Source: Flaviramulus basaltis (GTDB lineage Bacteria > Bacteroidota > Bacteroidia > Flavobacteriales > Flavobacteriaceae). Taken from it: 64,000 nucleotides of DNA. Within the stretch, counting starts at the first letter, position 1, and each line of letters starts with the position of its first letter. Below the pieces are notes generated by a model. It made no database searches. It saw only the letters and a program-made list of their open reading frames with translations, and had not been told where the DNA came from. Both the position numbers and the translations under genes were made by a program. Of this stretch, positions 17,610-27,900 are shown piece by piece. The stretch is from assembly GCF_900114265.1 (NCBI RefSeq), contig NZ_FPKV01000001.1, forward strand, positions 1,178,001 through 1,242,000, given 5' to 3'.

Positions 17610-19340
17610 ATGGCGTCTCATTACGAAGCACCTATTAGAAGACCTTTAGTTACAGGCGAAAAATCATATCACGATGTTACTGTAGATGTGGCTAAACCTG
17701 TAGAAGGAAAAGCAAATAAACAATGGTGGATAGTTTTTGGTATTTCACTTGCCGCTTTTCTTTGGGGTATTGGATGTATCATTTATACAATATCTACAGG
17801 TATTGGAACTTGGGGTTTAAATAAAACCGTAGGTTGGGCTTGGGATATTACTAACTTCGTTTGGTGGGTTGGTATTGGTCACGCAGGAACACTTATTTCT
17901 GCAGTACTTTTACTTTTCCGTCAAAAATGGAGAATGGCAATTAACCGTTCTGCAGAAGCAATGACAATATTCTCTGTTGTTCAAGCAGGTTTGTTTCCAA
18001 TCATCCACATGGGTCGTCCTTGGTTAGGATACTGGGTTTTACCAATACCAAATCAATTTGGTTCACTTTGGGTGAATTTTAACTCACCATTACTTTGGGA
18101 TGTATTTGCAATTTCAACTTATTTATCAGTATCATTAGTATTCTGGTGGACAGGTTTATTACCAGATTTTGCGATGCTTAGAGATAGAGCTATTAGACCT
18201 TTTCAAAAGAAAATATATTCATTATTAAGTTTTGGTTGGTCTGGTCGTGCTAAAGATTGGCAACGTTTTGAGGAAGTATCTTTGGTACTTGCAGGTTTAG
18301 CAACACCATTAGTACTTTCCGTACATACTATTGTATCTTTTGATTTCGCAACCTCAGTTATTCCTGGTTGGCATACTACTATATTTCCACCATATTTTGT
18401 TGCTGGAGCGGTATTCTCAGGATTTGCTATGGTAAATACACTTCTTATTATTATGAGAAAAGTATGTAACCTTGAAGACTATATTACAGTACAACACATC
18501 GAATTAATGAACATTGTAATCATGATTACAGGTTCAATTGTTGGTGTAGCATATATTACAGAGTTATTTATTGCTTGGTATTCTGGTGTAGAATATGAAC
18601 AATATGCATTCTTAAATAGAGCAACAGGACCTTACTGGTGGGCATATTTATTAATGATGAGTTGTAATGTATTCTCTCCTCAGTTTATGTGGTTTAAGAA
18701 ATTAAGAACAAGTATTATGTTCTCTTTCTTTATATCAATTGTAGTAAACGTAGGGATGTGGTTTGAGCGTTTTGTTATTATTGTAACATCGTTACATAGA
18801 GATTACTTACCATCATCATGGACAATGTTCTCTCCAACATTTGTTGATATTGGAATTTTTATTGGAACTATTGGTTTCTTCTTTGTATTATTCTTATTGT
18901 ATTCTAGAACATTCCCAGTAATTGCTCAGGCAGAGGTTAAAACAATTTTAAAATCTTCTGGAGAACGTTATAAGAAAATAAGAGAAAGAGGAGAGAGTTT
19001 AGTTGGAACAGGAGCAGATGAAAGAACATCAAATCTTAAGATTGCAGAAGAAACAACAGCAAGCAAGCCTTCTCAAGATAATACAGAAAAGCTAGATAAT
19101 TTATTGCAAGGTGTTGGTAAATTTGATCCAACCATACAAACTGCTGATGATTTAAAAGTAATTAGTGGCATTGGACCTAAAATGGAAGGAGTACTTAATA
19201 CTATTGGTATTTTTACTTATGCCCAAGTTAGTAAAATGACAAAGAGAGAATATGACTTACTAGATGAAATTACAGGTTCTTTCCCAGGAAGAGCAGAACG
19301 TGATGATTGGTCTGGACAAGCTAAAAAATTAATAAACTAA
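17610..19340 (+). CDS. actC: Alternative complex III subunit ActC, NrfD-type quinol-binding protein with a helix-hairpin-helix tail
   Basis: The 576-residue protein has an NrfD/PsrC core of about eight to ten transmembrane helices (residues 40-450), including conserved histidines and acidic residues near the presumed quinol site (GIGHAGTLIS, IIHMGRPW). After a charged linker, a soluble C-terminal domain from about 510 to 576 contains DDLKVISGIGPKMEGVLN, typical of a helix-hairpin-helix. A similar extension occurs on ribosomal protein L21 of Bacteroidota. The tail is absent from the canonical ActC description and its role is unknown. ActC is one of the two quinol-oxidising membrane subunits. 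Confidence 0.93.
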   Translation: MASHYEAPIRRPLVTGEKSYHDVTVDVAKPVEGKANKQWWIVFGISLAAFLWGIGCIIYTISTGIGTWGLNKTVGWAWDITNFVWWVGIGHAGTLISAVLLLFRQKWRMAINRSAEAMTIFSVVQAGLFPIIHMGRPWLGYWVLPIPNQFGSLWVNFNSPLLWDVFAISTYLSVSLVFWWTGLLPDFAMLRDRAIRPFQKKIYSLLSFGWSGRAKDWQRFEEVSLVLAGLATPLVLSVHTIVSFDFATSVIPGWHTTIFPPYFVAGAVFSGFAMVNTLLIIMRKVCNLEDYITVQHIELMNIVIMITGSIVGVAYITELFIAWYSGVEYEQYAFLNRATGPYWWAYLLMMSCNVFSPQFMWFKKLRTSIMFSFFISIVVNVGMWFERFVIIVTSLHRDYLPSSWTMFSPTFVDIGIFIGTIGFFFVLFLLYSRTFPVIAQAEVKTILKSSGERYKKIRERGESLVGTGADERTSNLKIAEETTASKPSQDNTEKLDNLLQGVGKFDPTIQTADDLKVISGIGPKMEGVLNTIGIFTYAQVSKMTKREYDLLDEITGSFPGRAERDDWSGQAKKLIN

Positions 19341-19349
19341 ATATAGTCA

Positions 19350-19880
19350 ATGGAAGCTTCAAAAGTTATTCACGCTATTTATACCGATGATGATGTATTA
19401 ATGTCAGCTGTTAAAAAAGTTAAGGCAGAAAGATATCACATCGAAGAGATATATACACCGTTTCCGGTTCACGGATTAGACAAAGCTATGGGATTAGCAC
19501 CAACTCGTATTGCTATTACTGCATTTATGTACGGTTTAGTTGGTTTAACAGTAGCCATACTTATGATGAATTTTATAATGATTGAAGATTGGCCTCAAGA
19601 TATTGGAGGTAAACCAAGCTTTAGTTATATAGAAAACATGCCAGCATTTGTACCAATCATGTTTGAGCTTACAGTGTTTTTCGCAGCGCATTTAATGGTT
19701 ATTACATTTTATTTACGTAGTAGAATGTGGCCTTTTAAAAATGCTGAAAATCCAGACCCTAGAACTACAGATGACCATTTTTTAATGGAAATTGCGGTAA
19801 ATGATAATGAAAAAGAATTAGAAAGCTTGCTTAAAGATACTGGAGCAGTTGAAATTAATTTAGTTGATAAAGCCCATTAA
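19350..19880 (+). CDS. actD: Alternative complex III subunit ActD (DUF3341)
   Basis: The 176-residue protein has the DUF3341 layout: a cytoplasmic N-terminal domain (IHAIYTDDDVLMSAVKKV, PFPVHGLDKAMGL), two transmembrane helices at about 58-80 and 105-127, and a short tail with a conserved NPDPRTTDDHF segment. ActD is a structural membrane subunit of ACIII with no cofactor. The start lies nine bases after actC. Confidence 0.93.
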   Translation: MEASKVIHAIYTDDDVLMSAVKKVKAERYHIEEIYTPFPVHGLDKAMGLAPTRIAITAFMYGLVGLTVAILMMNFIMIEDWPQDIGGKPSFSYIENMPAFVPIMFELTVFFAAHLMVITFYLRSRMWPFKNAENPDPRTTDDHFLMEIAVNDNEKELESLLKDTGAVEINLVDKAH

Positions 19881-19887
19881 TATAAAT

Positions 19888-20439
19888 ATGAAAAGCTTAA
19901 TTAAAATATTAGTAATAGCAGTCGTTTTAGTAACTGTATCATGTAAAAAAGATACAGCACCAAACTACCAATTCATGCCAAATATGTATGAGTCTGCTGG
20001 ATATGAAACATATGGTGAAGCTGCATTTAAAGATGGAGTTGAAGCACAGTTACCAGCACAAGGTTCTATACCAAGAGGATTTGTACCATTTGATATTGAA
20101 AATTCAACTGAGGGATATGAATTAGCAAAAGCAACTTTAGTTAGTCCTTTAGATTCTACTCAAGTAGATTATGAAAAAGGAGGCCCTTTATATAATATAT
20201 ACTGTGCTATTTGCCATGGTGTAAAAGGAAATGGACAAGGTAATTTAGTTAAAAGAGAAAAAATTCTTGGTATACCAACTTATGATGATGCTGGAAGAGC
20301 TATTAACGCAGGAAGTATTTATCATACCATATATTATGGTAAAAATGCTATGGGTTCTTATGCTAACCAATTAAATGAAGAAGAGCGTTGGCAAGTAGTA
20401 TCATACGTATTAAAGTTGAAAGCAGATTTAGAAAAGTAA
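19888..20439 (+). CDS. actE: Alternative complex III subunit ActE, monohaem cytochrome c lipoprotein
   Basis: From the ATG at 19888 the product is 183 residues: a signal peptide with lipobox VTVSC, a region with the conserved pattern PNMYESAGYETYG, and a cytochrome c domain with CAICH at about residue 106 and a methionine ligand candidate in GKNAMGSYANQL. The frame is open upstream to a TTG at 19864 inside actD, but that would add an unlikely n-region. The ATG eight bases after the actD stop is preferred. ActE accepts electrons inside ACIII and is anchored by its lipid. Confidence 0.93.
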   Translation: MKSLIKILVIAVVLVTVSCKKDTAPNYQFMPNMYESAGYETYGEAAFKDGVEAQLPAQGSIPRGFVPFDIENSTEGYELAKATLVSPLDSTQVDYEKGGPLYNIYCAICHGVKGNGQGNLVKREKILGIPTYDDAGRAINAGSIYHTIYYGKNAMGSYANQLNEEERWQVVSYVLKLKADLEK

Positions 20440-20452
20440 GATTAGATAAGAT

Positions 20453-21820
20453 ATGTACACATTTTCAAATAAATTAAAGACATTTTCTTTCATTCTAATA
20501 ATTTTAGGATTATTAGGAGTTGGTTATGGTTTTATGACATCTCATAAATCTTTTGAAGAGGTTGAAACCTTACTTGCAGAAGAAGTACATCATGGTGGCG
20601 GACACGGTGAAGTTGCAGAACATGCAGCTCCATCTAAAGATGCTCATGTAACAGATTCACATGGTGAAGAAGCACATGCTGAAGTTGATGAGCATAAGAA
20701 ACATGTTGAGCATGTTCAGCATCAAATAGCAAACAGACCTTGGTCTGCACTTTATGTTGCTGCTTTTTTCTTCATGATGATAGCTTTAGGTGTTTTGGCA
20801 TTTTATGCTATTCAAATTGCATCACAAGCAGGATGGTCTCCAGTACTATTTAGAGTTATGGAAGGAATTACATCTTACTTATTACCAGGTGCTTTAATAG
20901 TTTTAGGTATTGCAGCTGCATCTCATTATATAGGACATGACAGTATTTTTATGTGGATGAATCCTGAGGTGATAAATCCTGAAAGTGAGCATTATGATAA
21001 ATTAATTGATGGTAAATCATCGTTCTTAAATGTGCCTTGGTTCATTATAAGAGGTTTAATATTTATTACTGGTTGGAGTTTATACCGTCACTTTTCACGT
21101 AAATTTTCAATTGCACAAGATACTGCCGAAGATAAAAGTAACTTTAAAAAATCTTTCCGTATATCTGCAGGATTCTTAGTATTCTTTATTTATACAGAAT
21201 CTATGATGTCTTGGGATTGGATTATGAGTGTAGATCCTCACTGGTTCTCTACATTGTTTGGATGGTATGTGTTTGCTAGTATGTTTGTAAGTGGTATTAC
21301 TGTAATTGCTTTAATTACTATTTATTTAAAATCTAGAAACTATTTAGAGTTTGTAAATGAAAACCATTTACATGATGTTGCTAAATTTATGTTTGCGTTT
21401 AGTATTTTCTGGACTTACTTATGGTTTTCACAATTCATGCTTATTTGGTATTCAAACATACCAGAAGAGGTGACTTATTTTGTAACACGTTTCCAAGATT
21501 ATAAATTACCGTTCTTAGGTATGGTTGTTATGAACTTTGTTTTCCCTATATTAATGTTAATGAATGCCGATTATAAACGTATTCCTTGGTTTGTGGTTAT
21601 GGCTGGATTAGTAATTTTATTTGGACATTATATAGATATATTCAATATGATTATGCCTGCAACCGTAGGAGACAGATGGTTTATAGGAATCCCTGAAATA
21701 AGTTCAGTTTTATTATTTGCAGGACTATTCATATTTGTAGTATTTACAGCTTTAACAAAAGCACCATTGCTTGTAAAAGGATATCCTTTTAGACAAGAAA
21801 GTGAAGAGTTTCATTATTAA
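20453..21820 (+). CDS. actF: Alternative complex III subunit ActF, NrfD-like membrane protein
   Basis: The 455-residue protein has about ten transmembrane helices and is homologous in layout to ActC. The first helix (about 8-27) is followed by a loop of roughly 60 residues very rich in His, Glu and Ala, and then by the conserved membrane core (ASHYIGHDSIFMW, SMMSWDWIMSVDPHWFS, FSQFMLIWYSNIPEE). ActF is thought to contribute to proton translocation in ACIII. The histidine-rich loop could bind metal or buffer protons; that is speculation. It is followed by coxB after 30 bases. Confidence 0.92.
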   Translation: MYTFSNKLKTFSFILIILGLLGVGYGFMTSHKSFEEVETLLAEEVHHGGGHGEVAEHAAPSKDAHVTDSHGEEAHAEVDEHKKHVEHVQHQIANRPWSALYVAAFFFMMIALGVLAFYAIQIASQAGWSPVLFRVMEGITSYLLPGALIVLGIAAASHYIGHDSIFMWMNPEVINPESEHYDKLIDGKSSFLNVPWFIIRGLIFITGWSLYRHFSRKFSIAQDTAEDKSNFKKSFRISAGFLVFFIYTESMMSWDWIMSVDPHWFSTLFGWYVFASMFVSGITVIALITIYLKSRNYLEFVNENHLHDVAKFMFAFSIFWTYLWFSQFMLIWYSNIPEEVTYFVTRFQDYKLPFLGMVVMNFVFPILMLMNADYKRIPWFVVMAGLVILFGHYIDIFNMIMPATVGDRWFIGIPEISSVLLFAGLFIFVVFTALTKAPLLVKGYPFRQESEEFHY

Positions 21821-21850
21821 TTAAGATATAAATAAAGACGAACGATAACA

Positions 21851-22918
21851 ATGACTGCTTTATTAACAATTATAATTTTAGTATTTATTTCAGTTGCCAT
21901 CTGGCAAATGGTTAAGATTTTTGATTTAGCTCAAGCTAAAACCGAAAATACCGGAGTTGCTACAGACAAAGACAATACCGTAAATGGTTATTTAATGATG
22001 GGCTTTTTAGCTTTCATTTATATCATTACCATTGTATGTTTTGTAAAATGGGGAGATTTGCCTTTAATGTCTAATTCAGCATCAGAACATGGTCCAACTA
22101 TTGATAATTTAATGATTATCTCTATGGTGATTATCTTCATAGTGCAAACCATTACTCAGTTTTTATTACACTACTTTGCTTTTAAATATAAAGGAGAAAA
22201 AGGGAAGAAAGCTTTATTCTTTGCTGATAATAACAAATTAGAAGCTATCTGGACAATTATACCAGTTATTGTATTAGCGGGTTTAATTATCTATGGACTT
22301 AACACTTGGATTAATATTATGGGTGTTGATGAAAGTGATGACCCAATGGTTATAGAATTATATGCACAACAGTTTAACTGGAAAGCTAGATACAGTGGTG
22401 CGGATAACACATTAGGAAAAGCGAATGTACGTTTAATTGATATTGATCGTGCTAACATATTAGGTTTAGATGAAGCTGATCCTAACGCACAAGACGATGT
22501 TATTACTACAGAGTTGCATTTACCAGTGGGGAGACCTATTCTTTTTAAAATGCGTTCACAAGATGTATTGCACTCAGCATACATGCCTCACTTTAGAGCA
22601 CAAATGAACTGTGTTCCTGGTATGATAACACAATTTGGTTTTACGCCAACAGTTACTACTGTTGAAATGCGTGATACTCCTCAAATGCAAGAGAAAGTAA
22701 CAAGAATTAATAATATTAGAGTTGAAAAAAGTAAAGCCTTAATCGCTAAAGGTGAAGATGCTTTAGAACGCTATGAGTTTGATTATCTGTTATTGTGTAA
22801 CAAGATATGTGGTAAATCTCACTACAATATGCAAATGAAGATTATAGTTGAAACACAAGAAGAATACGATGCTTGGATAAAAGAGCAAAAAGAATTCAAA
22901 AACTCTCTAATTAACTAA
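21851..22918 (+). CDS. coxB: Cytochrome c oxidase subunit II
   Basis: The 355-residue protein has an N-terminal hydrophobic segment, two further membrane helices (about 48-68 and 90-115, then 135-155) and a C-terminal cupredoxin domain. CuA ligands are visible: a histidine in DVLHSAYMPHFRAQ and the cluster C316-x3-C320-x3-H324-x2-M327. The residue two after C316 is lysine where many oxidases have glutamate, the residue that also touches the magnesium site. No haem c motif is fused, so electrons must arrive from ACIII directly or through ActA/ActE haems. It is co-transcribed with ACIII and coxA. Confidence 0.96.
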   Translation: MTALLTIIILVFISVAIWQMVKIFDLAQAKTENTGVATDKDNTVNGYLMMGFLAFIYIITIVCFVKWGDLPLMSNSASEHGPTIDNLMIISMVIIFIVQTITQFLLHYFAFKYKGEKGKKALFFADNNKLEAIWTIIPVIVLAGLIIYGLNTWINIMGVDESDDPMVIELYAQQFNWKARYSGADNTLGKANVRLIDIDRANILGLDEADPNAQDDVITTELHLPVGRPILFKMRSQDVLHSAYMPHFRAQMNCVPGMITQFGFTPTVTTVEMRDTPQMQEKVTRINNIRVEKSKALIAKGEDALERYEFDYLLLCNKICGKSHYNMQMKIIVETQEEYDAWIKEQKEFKNSLIN

Positions 22919-22945
22919 TTTAAAAAGATAAAACGATATAAGATT

Positions 22946-24739
22946 ATGTCAGCACACGCAGATACTCACGCTCACGACGACGACCACGGACATCATCATA
23001 AAGAAACGTTTGTAACTAAATATATATTTAGTCAAGACCATAAAATGATTGCCAAACAGTATCTAATTACAGGTACTATAATGGGAGTTATTGGTGTATT
23101 AATGTCTATGATGTTTCGTATGCAAATTGCATGGCCAGAACAGCCAAATGTTTTGTTTGAAGCTTTATTAGGGAAATGGGCTCCAGATGGTGTTATGGAT
23201 GCCGATATATATTTAGCATTAGTGACTATACATGGTACTATTATGGTATTCTTTGTATTAACAGCAGGTTTGAGTGGAACGTTTAGTAACTTGTTAATTC
23301 CGTTGCAAATTGGAGCACGAGATATGGCATCAGGGTTCTTGAATATGGTATCATATTGGTTATTTTTCTTATCAAGTGTTATCATGATATTGTCGTTATT
23401 TCTTGAAGCAGGACCAGCAGCAGCAGGATGGACTATTTACCCGCCATTAAGTGCTTTACCTATGGCTCAAGGAGGTTCAGGTATGGGTATGACCATGTGG
23501 TTAGTATCTATGGCAATATTTATTGCTTCATCTCTTTTAGGGTCACTTAACTATATTGTTACTGTAATTAACTTGCGTACAAAAGGAATGTCTATGACAA
23601 GATTGCCTTTAACTATATGGGCTTTCTTTGTAACTGCTGTAATTGGAGTGATTTCATTTCCTGTATTATTATCAGCAGCATTGTTATTAATAATGGATAG
23701 AAGTTTTGGTACTTCATTCTTCTTATCTGATATATTTATTCAAGGTGAAGTATTACATTACCAAGGTGGTTCTCCAGTTTTATTCGAACACCTATTTTGG
23801 TTTTTAGGTCACCCAGAAGTATATATTGTATTATTACCAGCATTAGGGATAACATCTGAGGTTATAGCAACTAATTCACGTAAGCCTATTTTTGGATATC
23901 GTGCCATGATTGCATCAATTTTAGCTATTGCATTTTTATCTACAATTGTTTGGGGTCACCATATGTTTATTTCAGGTATGAATCCATTTTTAGGATCTGT
24001 ATTTACATTTACAACATTATTAATTGCAATTCCATCAGCTGTAAAAGCATTTAACTATATAACAACTTTATGGAAAGGTAATTTGCAGATGAATCCTGCA
24101 ATGTTATTTTCAATTGGTTTAGTTTCTACATTTATTACAGGAGGTTTAACAGGAATTATTCTTGGAGATAGTGCCTTAGATATTAATGTACATGATACTT
24201 ATTTTGTTGTAGCACATTTCCATTTAGTTATGGGTATATCTGCATTGTATGGTATGTTTGCGGGTATTTATCATTGGTTCCCTAAAATGTTTGGACGTAT
24301 GTTAAACAAGAATTTAGGTTATGTTCACTTTTGGGTTACTGCAGTTTGTGCTTATGGTGTGTTCTTTCCAATGCATTTTATAGGTATGGCTGGTTTACCA
24401 AGACGTTATTATACAAATAGTAATTTTCCATTATTTGATGATTTAGCTAATGTAAATGTTGTGATTACTATTTTTGCTTTAATTGGAGGCGTTTTTCAAA
24501 TAGTATTCTTATACAATTTCTTTAGTAGTATATTTTATGGTAAGAAAGCTGAACAAAACCCTTGGAAATCTAACACATTAGAATGGACAACTCCAGTAAA
24601 GCATATTCACGGAAACTGGCCAGGGGAAATTCCTCATGTTCATCGTTGGGCATACGATTATAGTAAGCCAGGTCATGATAATGATTTTGTTCCACAAAAC
24701 ATTCCTTTAATGGATGGAGAAGAAGAACTTCAGCATTAA
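22946..24739 (+). CDS. coxA: Cytochrome c oxidase subunit I
   Basis: The 597-residue protein is a haem-copper oxidase subunit I with a His/Asp-rich N-terminus and twelve predicted helices. Haem and CuB ligands are present: histidine in IHGTIMVFF, HPEVY at 289-293 with the His-Tyr pair, HH at 338-339, and the histidines in HDTYFVVAHFHLVMG. The HPEVY glutamate marks a type A1 oxidase. It reduces oxygen and pumps protons. Subunits III and IV are encoded 30 kb downstream at 54134-56144. A strong terminator follows. Confidence 0.97.
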   Translation: MSAHADTHAHDDDHGHHHKETFVTKYIFSQDHKMIAKQYLITGTIMGVIGVLMSMMFRMQIAWPEQPNVLFEALLGKWAPDGVMDADIYLALVTIHGTIMVFFVLTAGLSGTFSNLLIPLQIGARDMASGFLNMVSYWLFFLSSVIMILSLFLEAGPAAAGWTIYPPLSALPMAQGGSGMGMTMWLVSMAIFIASSLLGSLNYIVTVINLRTKGMSMTRLPLTIWAFFVTAVIGVISFPVLLSAALLLIMDRSFGTSFFLSDIFIQGEVLHYQGGSPVLFEHLFWFLGHPEVYIVLLPALGITSEVIATNSRKPIFGYRAMIASILAIAFLSTIVWGHHMFISGMNPFLGSVFTFTTLLIAIPSAVKAFNYITTLWKGNLQMNPAMLFSIGLVSTFITGGLTGIILGDSALDINVHDTYFVVAHFHLVMGISALYGMFAGIYHWFPKMFGRMLNKNLGYVHFWVTAVCAYGVFFPMHFIGMAGLPRRYYTNSNFPLFDDLANVNVVITIFALIGGVFQIVFLYNFFSSIFYGKKAEQNPWKSNTLEWTTPVKHIHGNWPGEIPHVHRWAYDYSKPGHDNDFVPQNIPLMDGEEELQH

Positions 24740-24766
24740 AAATTAATAATACATATCTTACATATT

Positions 24767-24795
24767 AAAACCCGCCTATTTTAGGCGGGTTTTTT
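24767..24795 (+). terminator. Intrinsic terminator of the act-cox operon
   Basis: AAAACCCGCCTA and TAGGCGGGTTTT form a twelve-base-pair stem with a TTT loop, followed by more T residues. Confidence 0.93.
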
Positions 24796-24937
24796 GTTTA
24801 ATTAACGTTTTGTGTCGTGGAAATGTAAAAAAAATTAAAAAAACTCGATGAAATACAAAAAAATCAGTTAAATTGCACAAGAAAATAATTTAGAATATAA
24901 GATTTTTGATAATCGATATTAATTTTTTTACAAATAA

Positions 24938-27900
24938 ATGCTATTAACAATTACTAAATTAACCAAATCTATGAAGACAAAATCCCTTTTGAGGTATGCA
25001 CATTCTTTTGCAACCTTTATTATGGTGTTTCTATGGACAGCATTTTCATTAAATGCACAATGTCCTACAGTAACTGACCCGACTCCACCTCCTATTTGTG
25101 ATGCATCAGGATATACATTTGCTAATTTAAGCTCAGATTTTGCAATAGATAATAATGGTAATGGTATAGTTTGGTATGATAATGCAGCTGCAGGAAATAC
25201 TTATGATGCTAATGAGCTAGTACAAGAAGGTATTACTTATTATGCAGATGATGATTTTGGTACATGTACAGGTGGTAGAAATTCTATTACTGTTACCTTT
25301 CAAGTTAGTATTTCAATATCTAATACTAACAGGATATACTGCAGCAATGAAAATCCAACTGTTCAAACATACATTGATGATGTATTTCAAACAAGCATTC
25401 CCGTTGGAGGATCAGTTGAGGTTTATAATGATATTAATTTAACAGATCAAGCCAGTCTAACAGATGCAATTCCTGCTGGAGCAAAAAATTATTTCATTGT
25501 TTTTTATGATGGGCTAAGTGGCACTGGATGTTCAAGTCAAATAATTATTGGGCCTACAGCTCTTTTTGTAGCTCCTAGTGATCCTACACCAAATCCATCA
25601 CAAGAATTTTGTTCAGACACAAATCCTACTATAGCTAACCTAGATCCAGGTACTACAGATTCTTTTAGTTGGTATCAAAACATTAATGGTTCGGGAGATC
25701 CTATTCCTCCAGCTTTGCTACCTAGTAAAGCTTTAGTAAGCGGAGCTACATATTATGTGCAGGTTGATGGCGCTTTTTGTGATAGTAATGCAGTACCAGT
25801 CAATATTACTATTGATGACCCAGTTGATGCTGGTAATTCTGAGGATTTAGTATATTGTTCAGATGATGTAACAACAGAACTGCCTTTTAATTTATTTGAT
25901 GAATTAGGAGGAACTCCAAATACAACAGGAAGTTGGACAGGTCCATTAACGACATCAAATGGTCATTTAGGTACAGTTGATATATCTTCATTAACTACTG
26001 AAGGGACTTATGTTTTTACATACACAGTACTTAGTAATAATGCTTGTCCAGATAATACATCAACTGTATCAATAATGGTATATGAAACATTATCATCAGG
26101 AACAGCATTGAGCCCAGCTTCTTTTTGTGAAGCAACGTTACCAGCTTCTTTTGATTTATATACATTAATAGAAAGCTATGATGCAGGTGGACAATGGACA
26201 GAAGGAACTACAAGTGGAGGAACTGTTGTAGCAGACCCTATGAATTTAATTCTTACGGGTTACACACCAGCAACATATAATTTTACATATACCCAAAACT
26301 TATTACCAAATCCTTGCCCTGAGCAATCTACTACGGTTCAAGTAATAGTATTACCAGACCCAAATGCAGGAATTGCAGATAATCCAGAATTTTGTGAAAA
26401 TGATTTAGCATCAAACTCACCTTTTAATTTATTCGATGCTTTAACGGCTCCTTATGATAGTGGAGGAACTTGGACAGATGCAAGTAATACACCTGTTTCC
26501 AATTCTATTGATATAACTGGATTTACAGTAGTTGGTAGTTCATATAATTTCACTTATACCGTTGACAATGGTACTTGTACAGATGATGAAACGATTTCTA
26601 TTACAATATTAGAAGCTCCAGAATCTGGCACACCAGTAGGAGCTTTCCCAGAATTTTGTGAAGGTGAAGCACCAGTAAGTTTTGATTTATATAGTTTAAT
26701 AGAAGGCGAAAATGGAACTGGAACATGGACAAATAATACTACATCAACAATAGTTCCAGATCCTAATAGTTTAGACTTATCTGGTTATACAGATGGTACT
26801 TATGATTTTACATTTGATATTGACCCTATAGCTTCATGTGATGATGTAGATGTTGTAGTGAGTGTAATAATAAATCCGCTACCAAATACAGGAACAGCAG
26901 ATAATCCAGCGCCATTTTGTGAAAATGATCCTGCTTTAAGTAATACATCATTCGATTTATTTACGCTGCTAACAGGTACTTTTGATGCAGGAGGCACTTG
27001 GAGCGATGATAGTACAACGCCAATAACAGGAGCTTTAAGTGGAAACACATTAGATTTAAGTCAGTTAGTTGTAGATACATATAATTTCACATATACAATT
27101 ACAGATGCTAATACATGTACAAATAGTACAACAGTAACCATTAGCATAGTTGAAGCACCGGAATCTGGGACAGTAAATACACCTATTGAGTTTTGTGTAG
27201 GAACTGCTCCAACAAGTTATGATTTATTCGAATTGTTAACAGGAGAAGACCAAACAGGAACTTGGAGTGATGATGATGCTTCAGGAGCATTATCAGGAAA
27301 TTTAGTTGATTTGTCAGGATTAATACCAGCAACTTATAATTTCACTTTTGACGTAGATGCTGTAGGAAGTTGTGATGATGAATTGGTAACAGTAAGTGTA
27401 ATAATAAATCCTTTACCAAATACAGGAACAGCAGATAACCCAGCACCATTTTGTATAAATGATCCAGCTTTAAGTAATACATCATTCGATTTATTTACGC
27501 TGTTAACAGGCACTGTTGATGCAGGAGGAACTTGGAGTGATGATAGTACAACACCAATAGCAGGAGCTTTAAGTGGAAACACATTAGATTTAAGTCAGTT
27601 AGTTATTGATACATACAATTTCACATACACCATTACAGATGCTAACATGTGTACAAATAGTACAACAGTAACTATTAGCATTGTTGACGCACCAGAATCT
27701 GGAACGGCTATGACGCCTGTTCAGTTTTGTCTATCTGAAATTACAGCAGGTCAAACCTATAATTTATTTGATTTACTTTCGGCTGATGCAGATCAAACAG
27801 GAACTTGGTCTGATGATGATGCTTCATTAGCATTAACAGGAAATACAGTTGCGCTAGATGCTTTAGCACAAGGAAATTTCAATTTTACTTTTGATGTAGA

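Noticed and set aside
26800-27582. Two similar 82-codon minus-strand frames within the adhesin
   Set aside because: They are antisense shadows of the 534-base duplicated repeat, which explains their similarity to each other.
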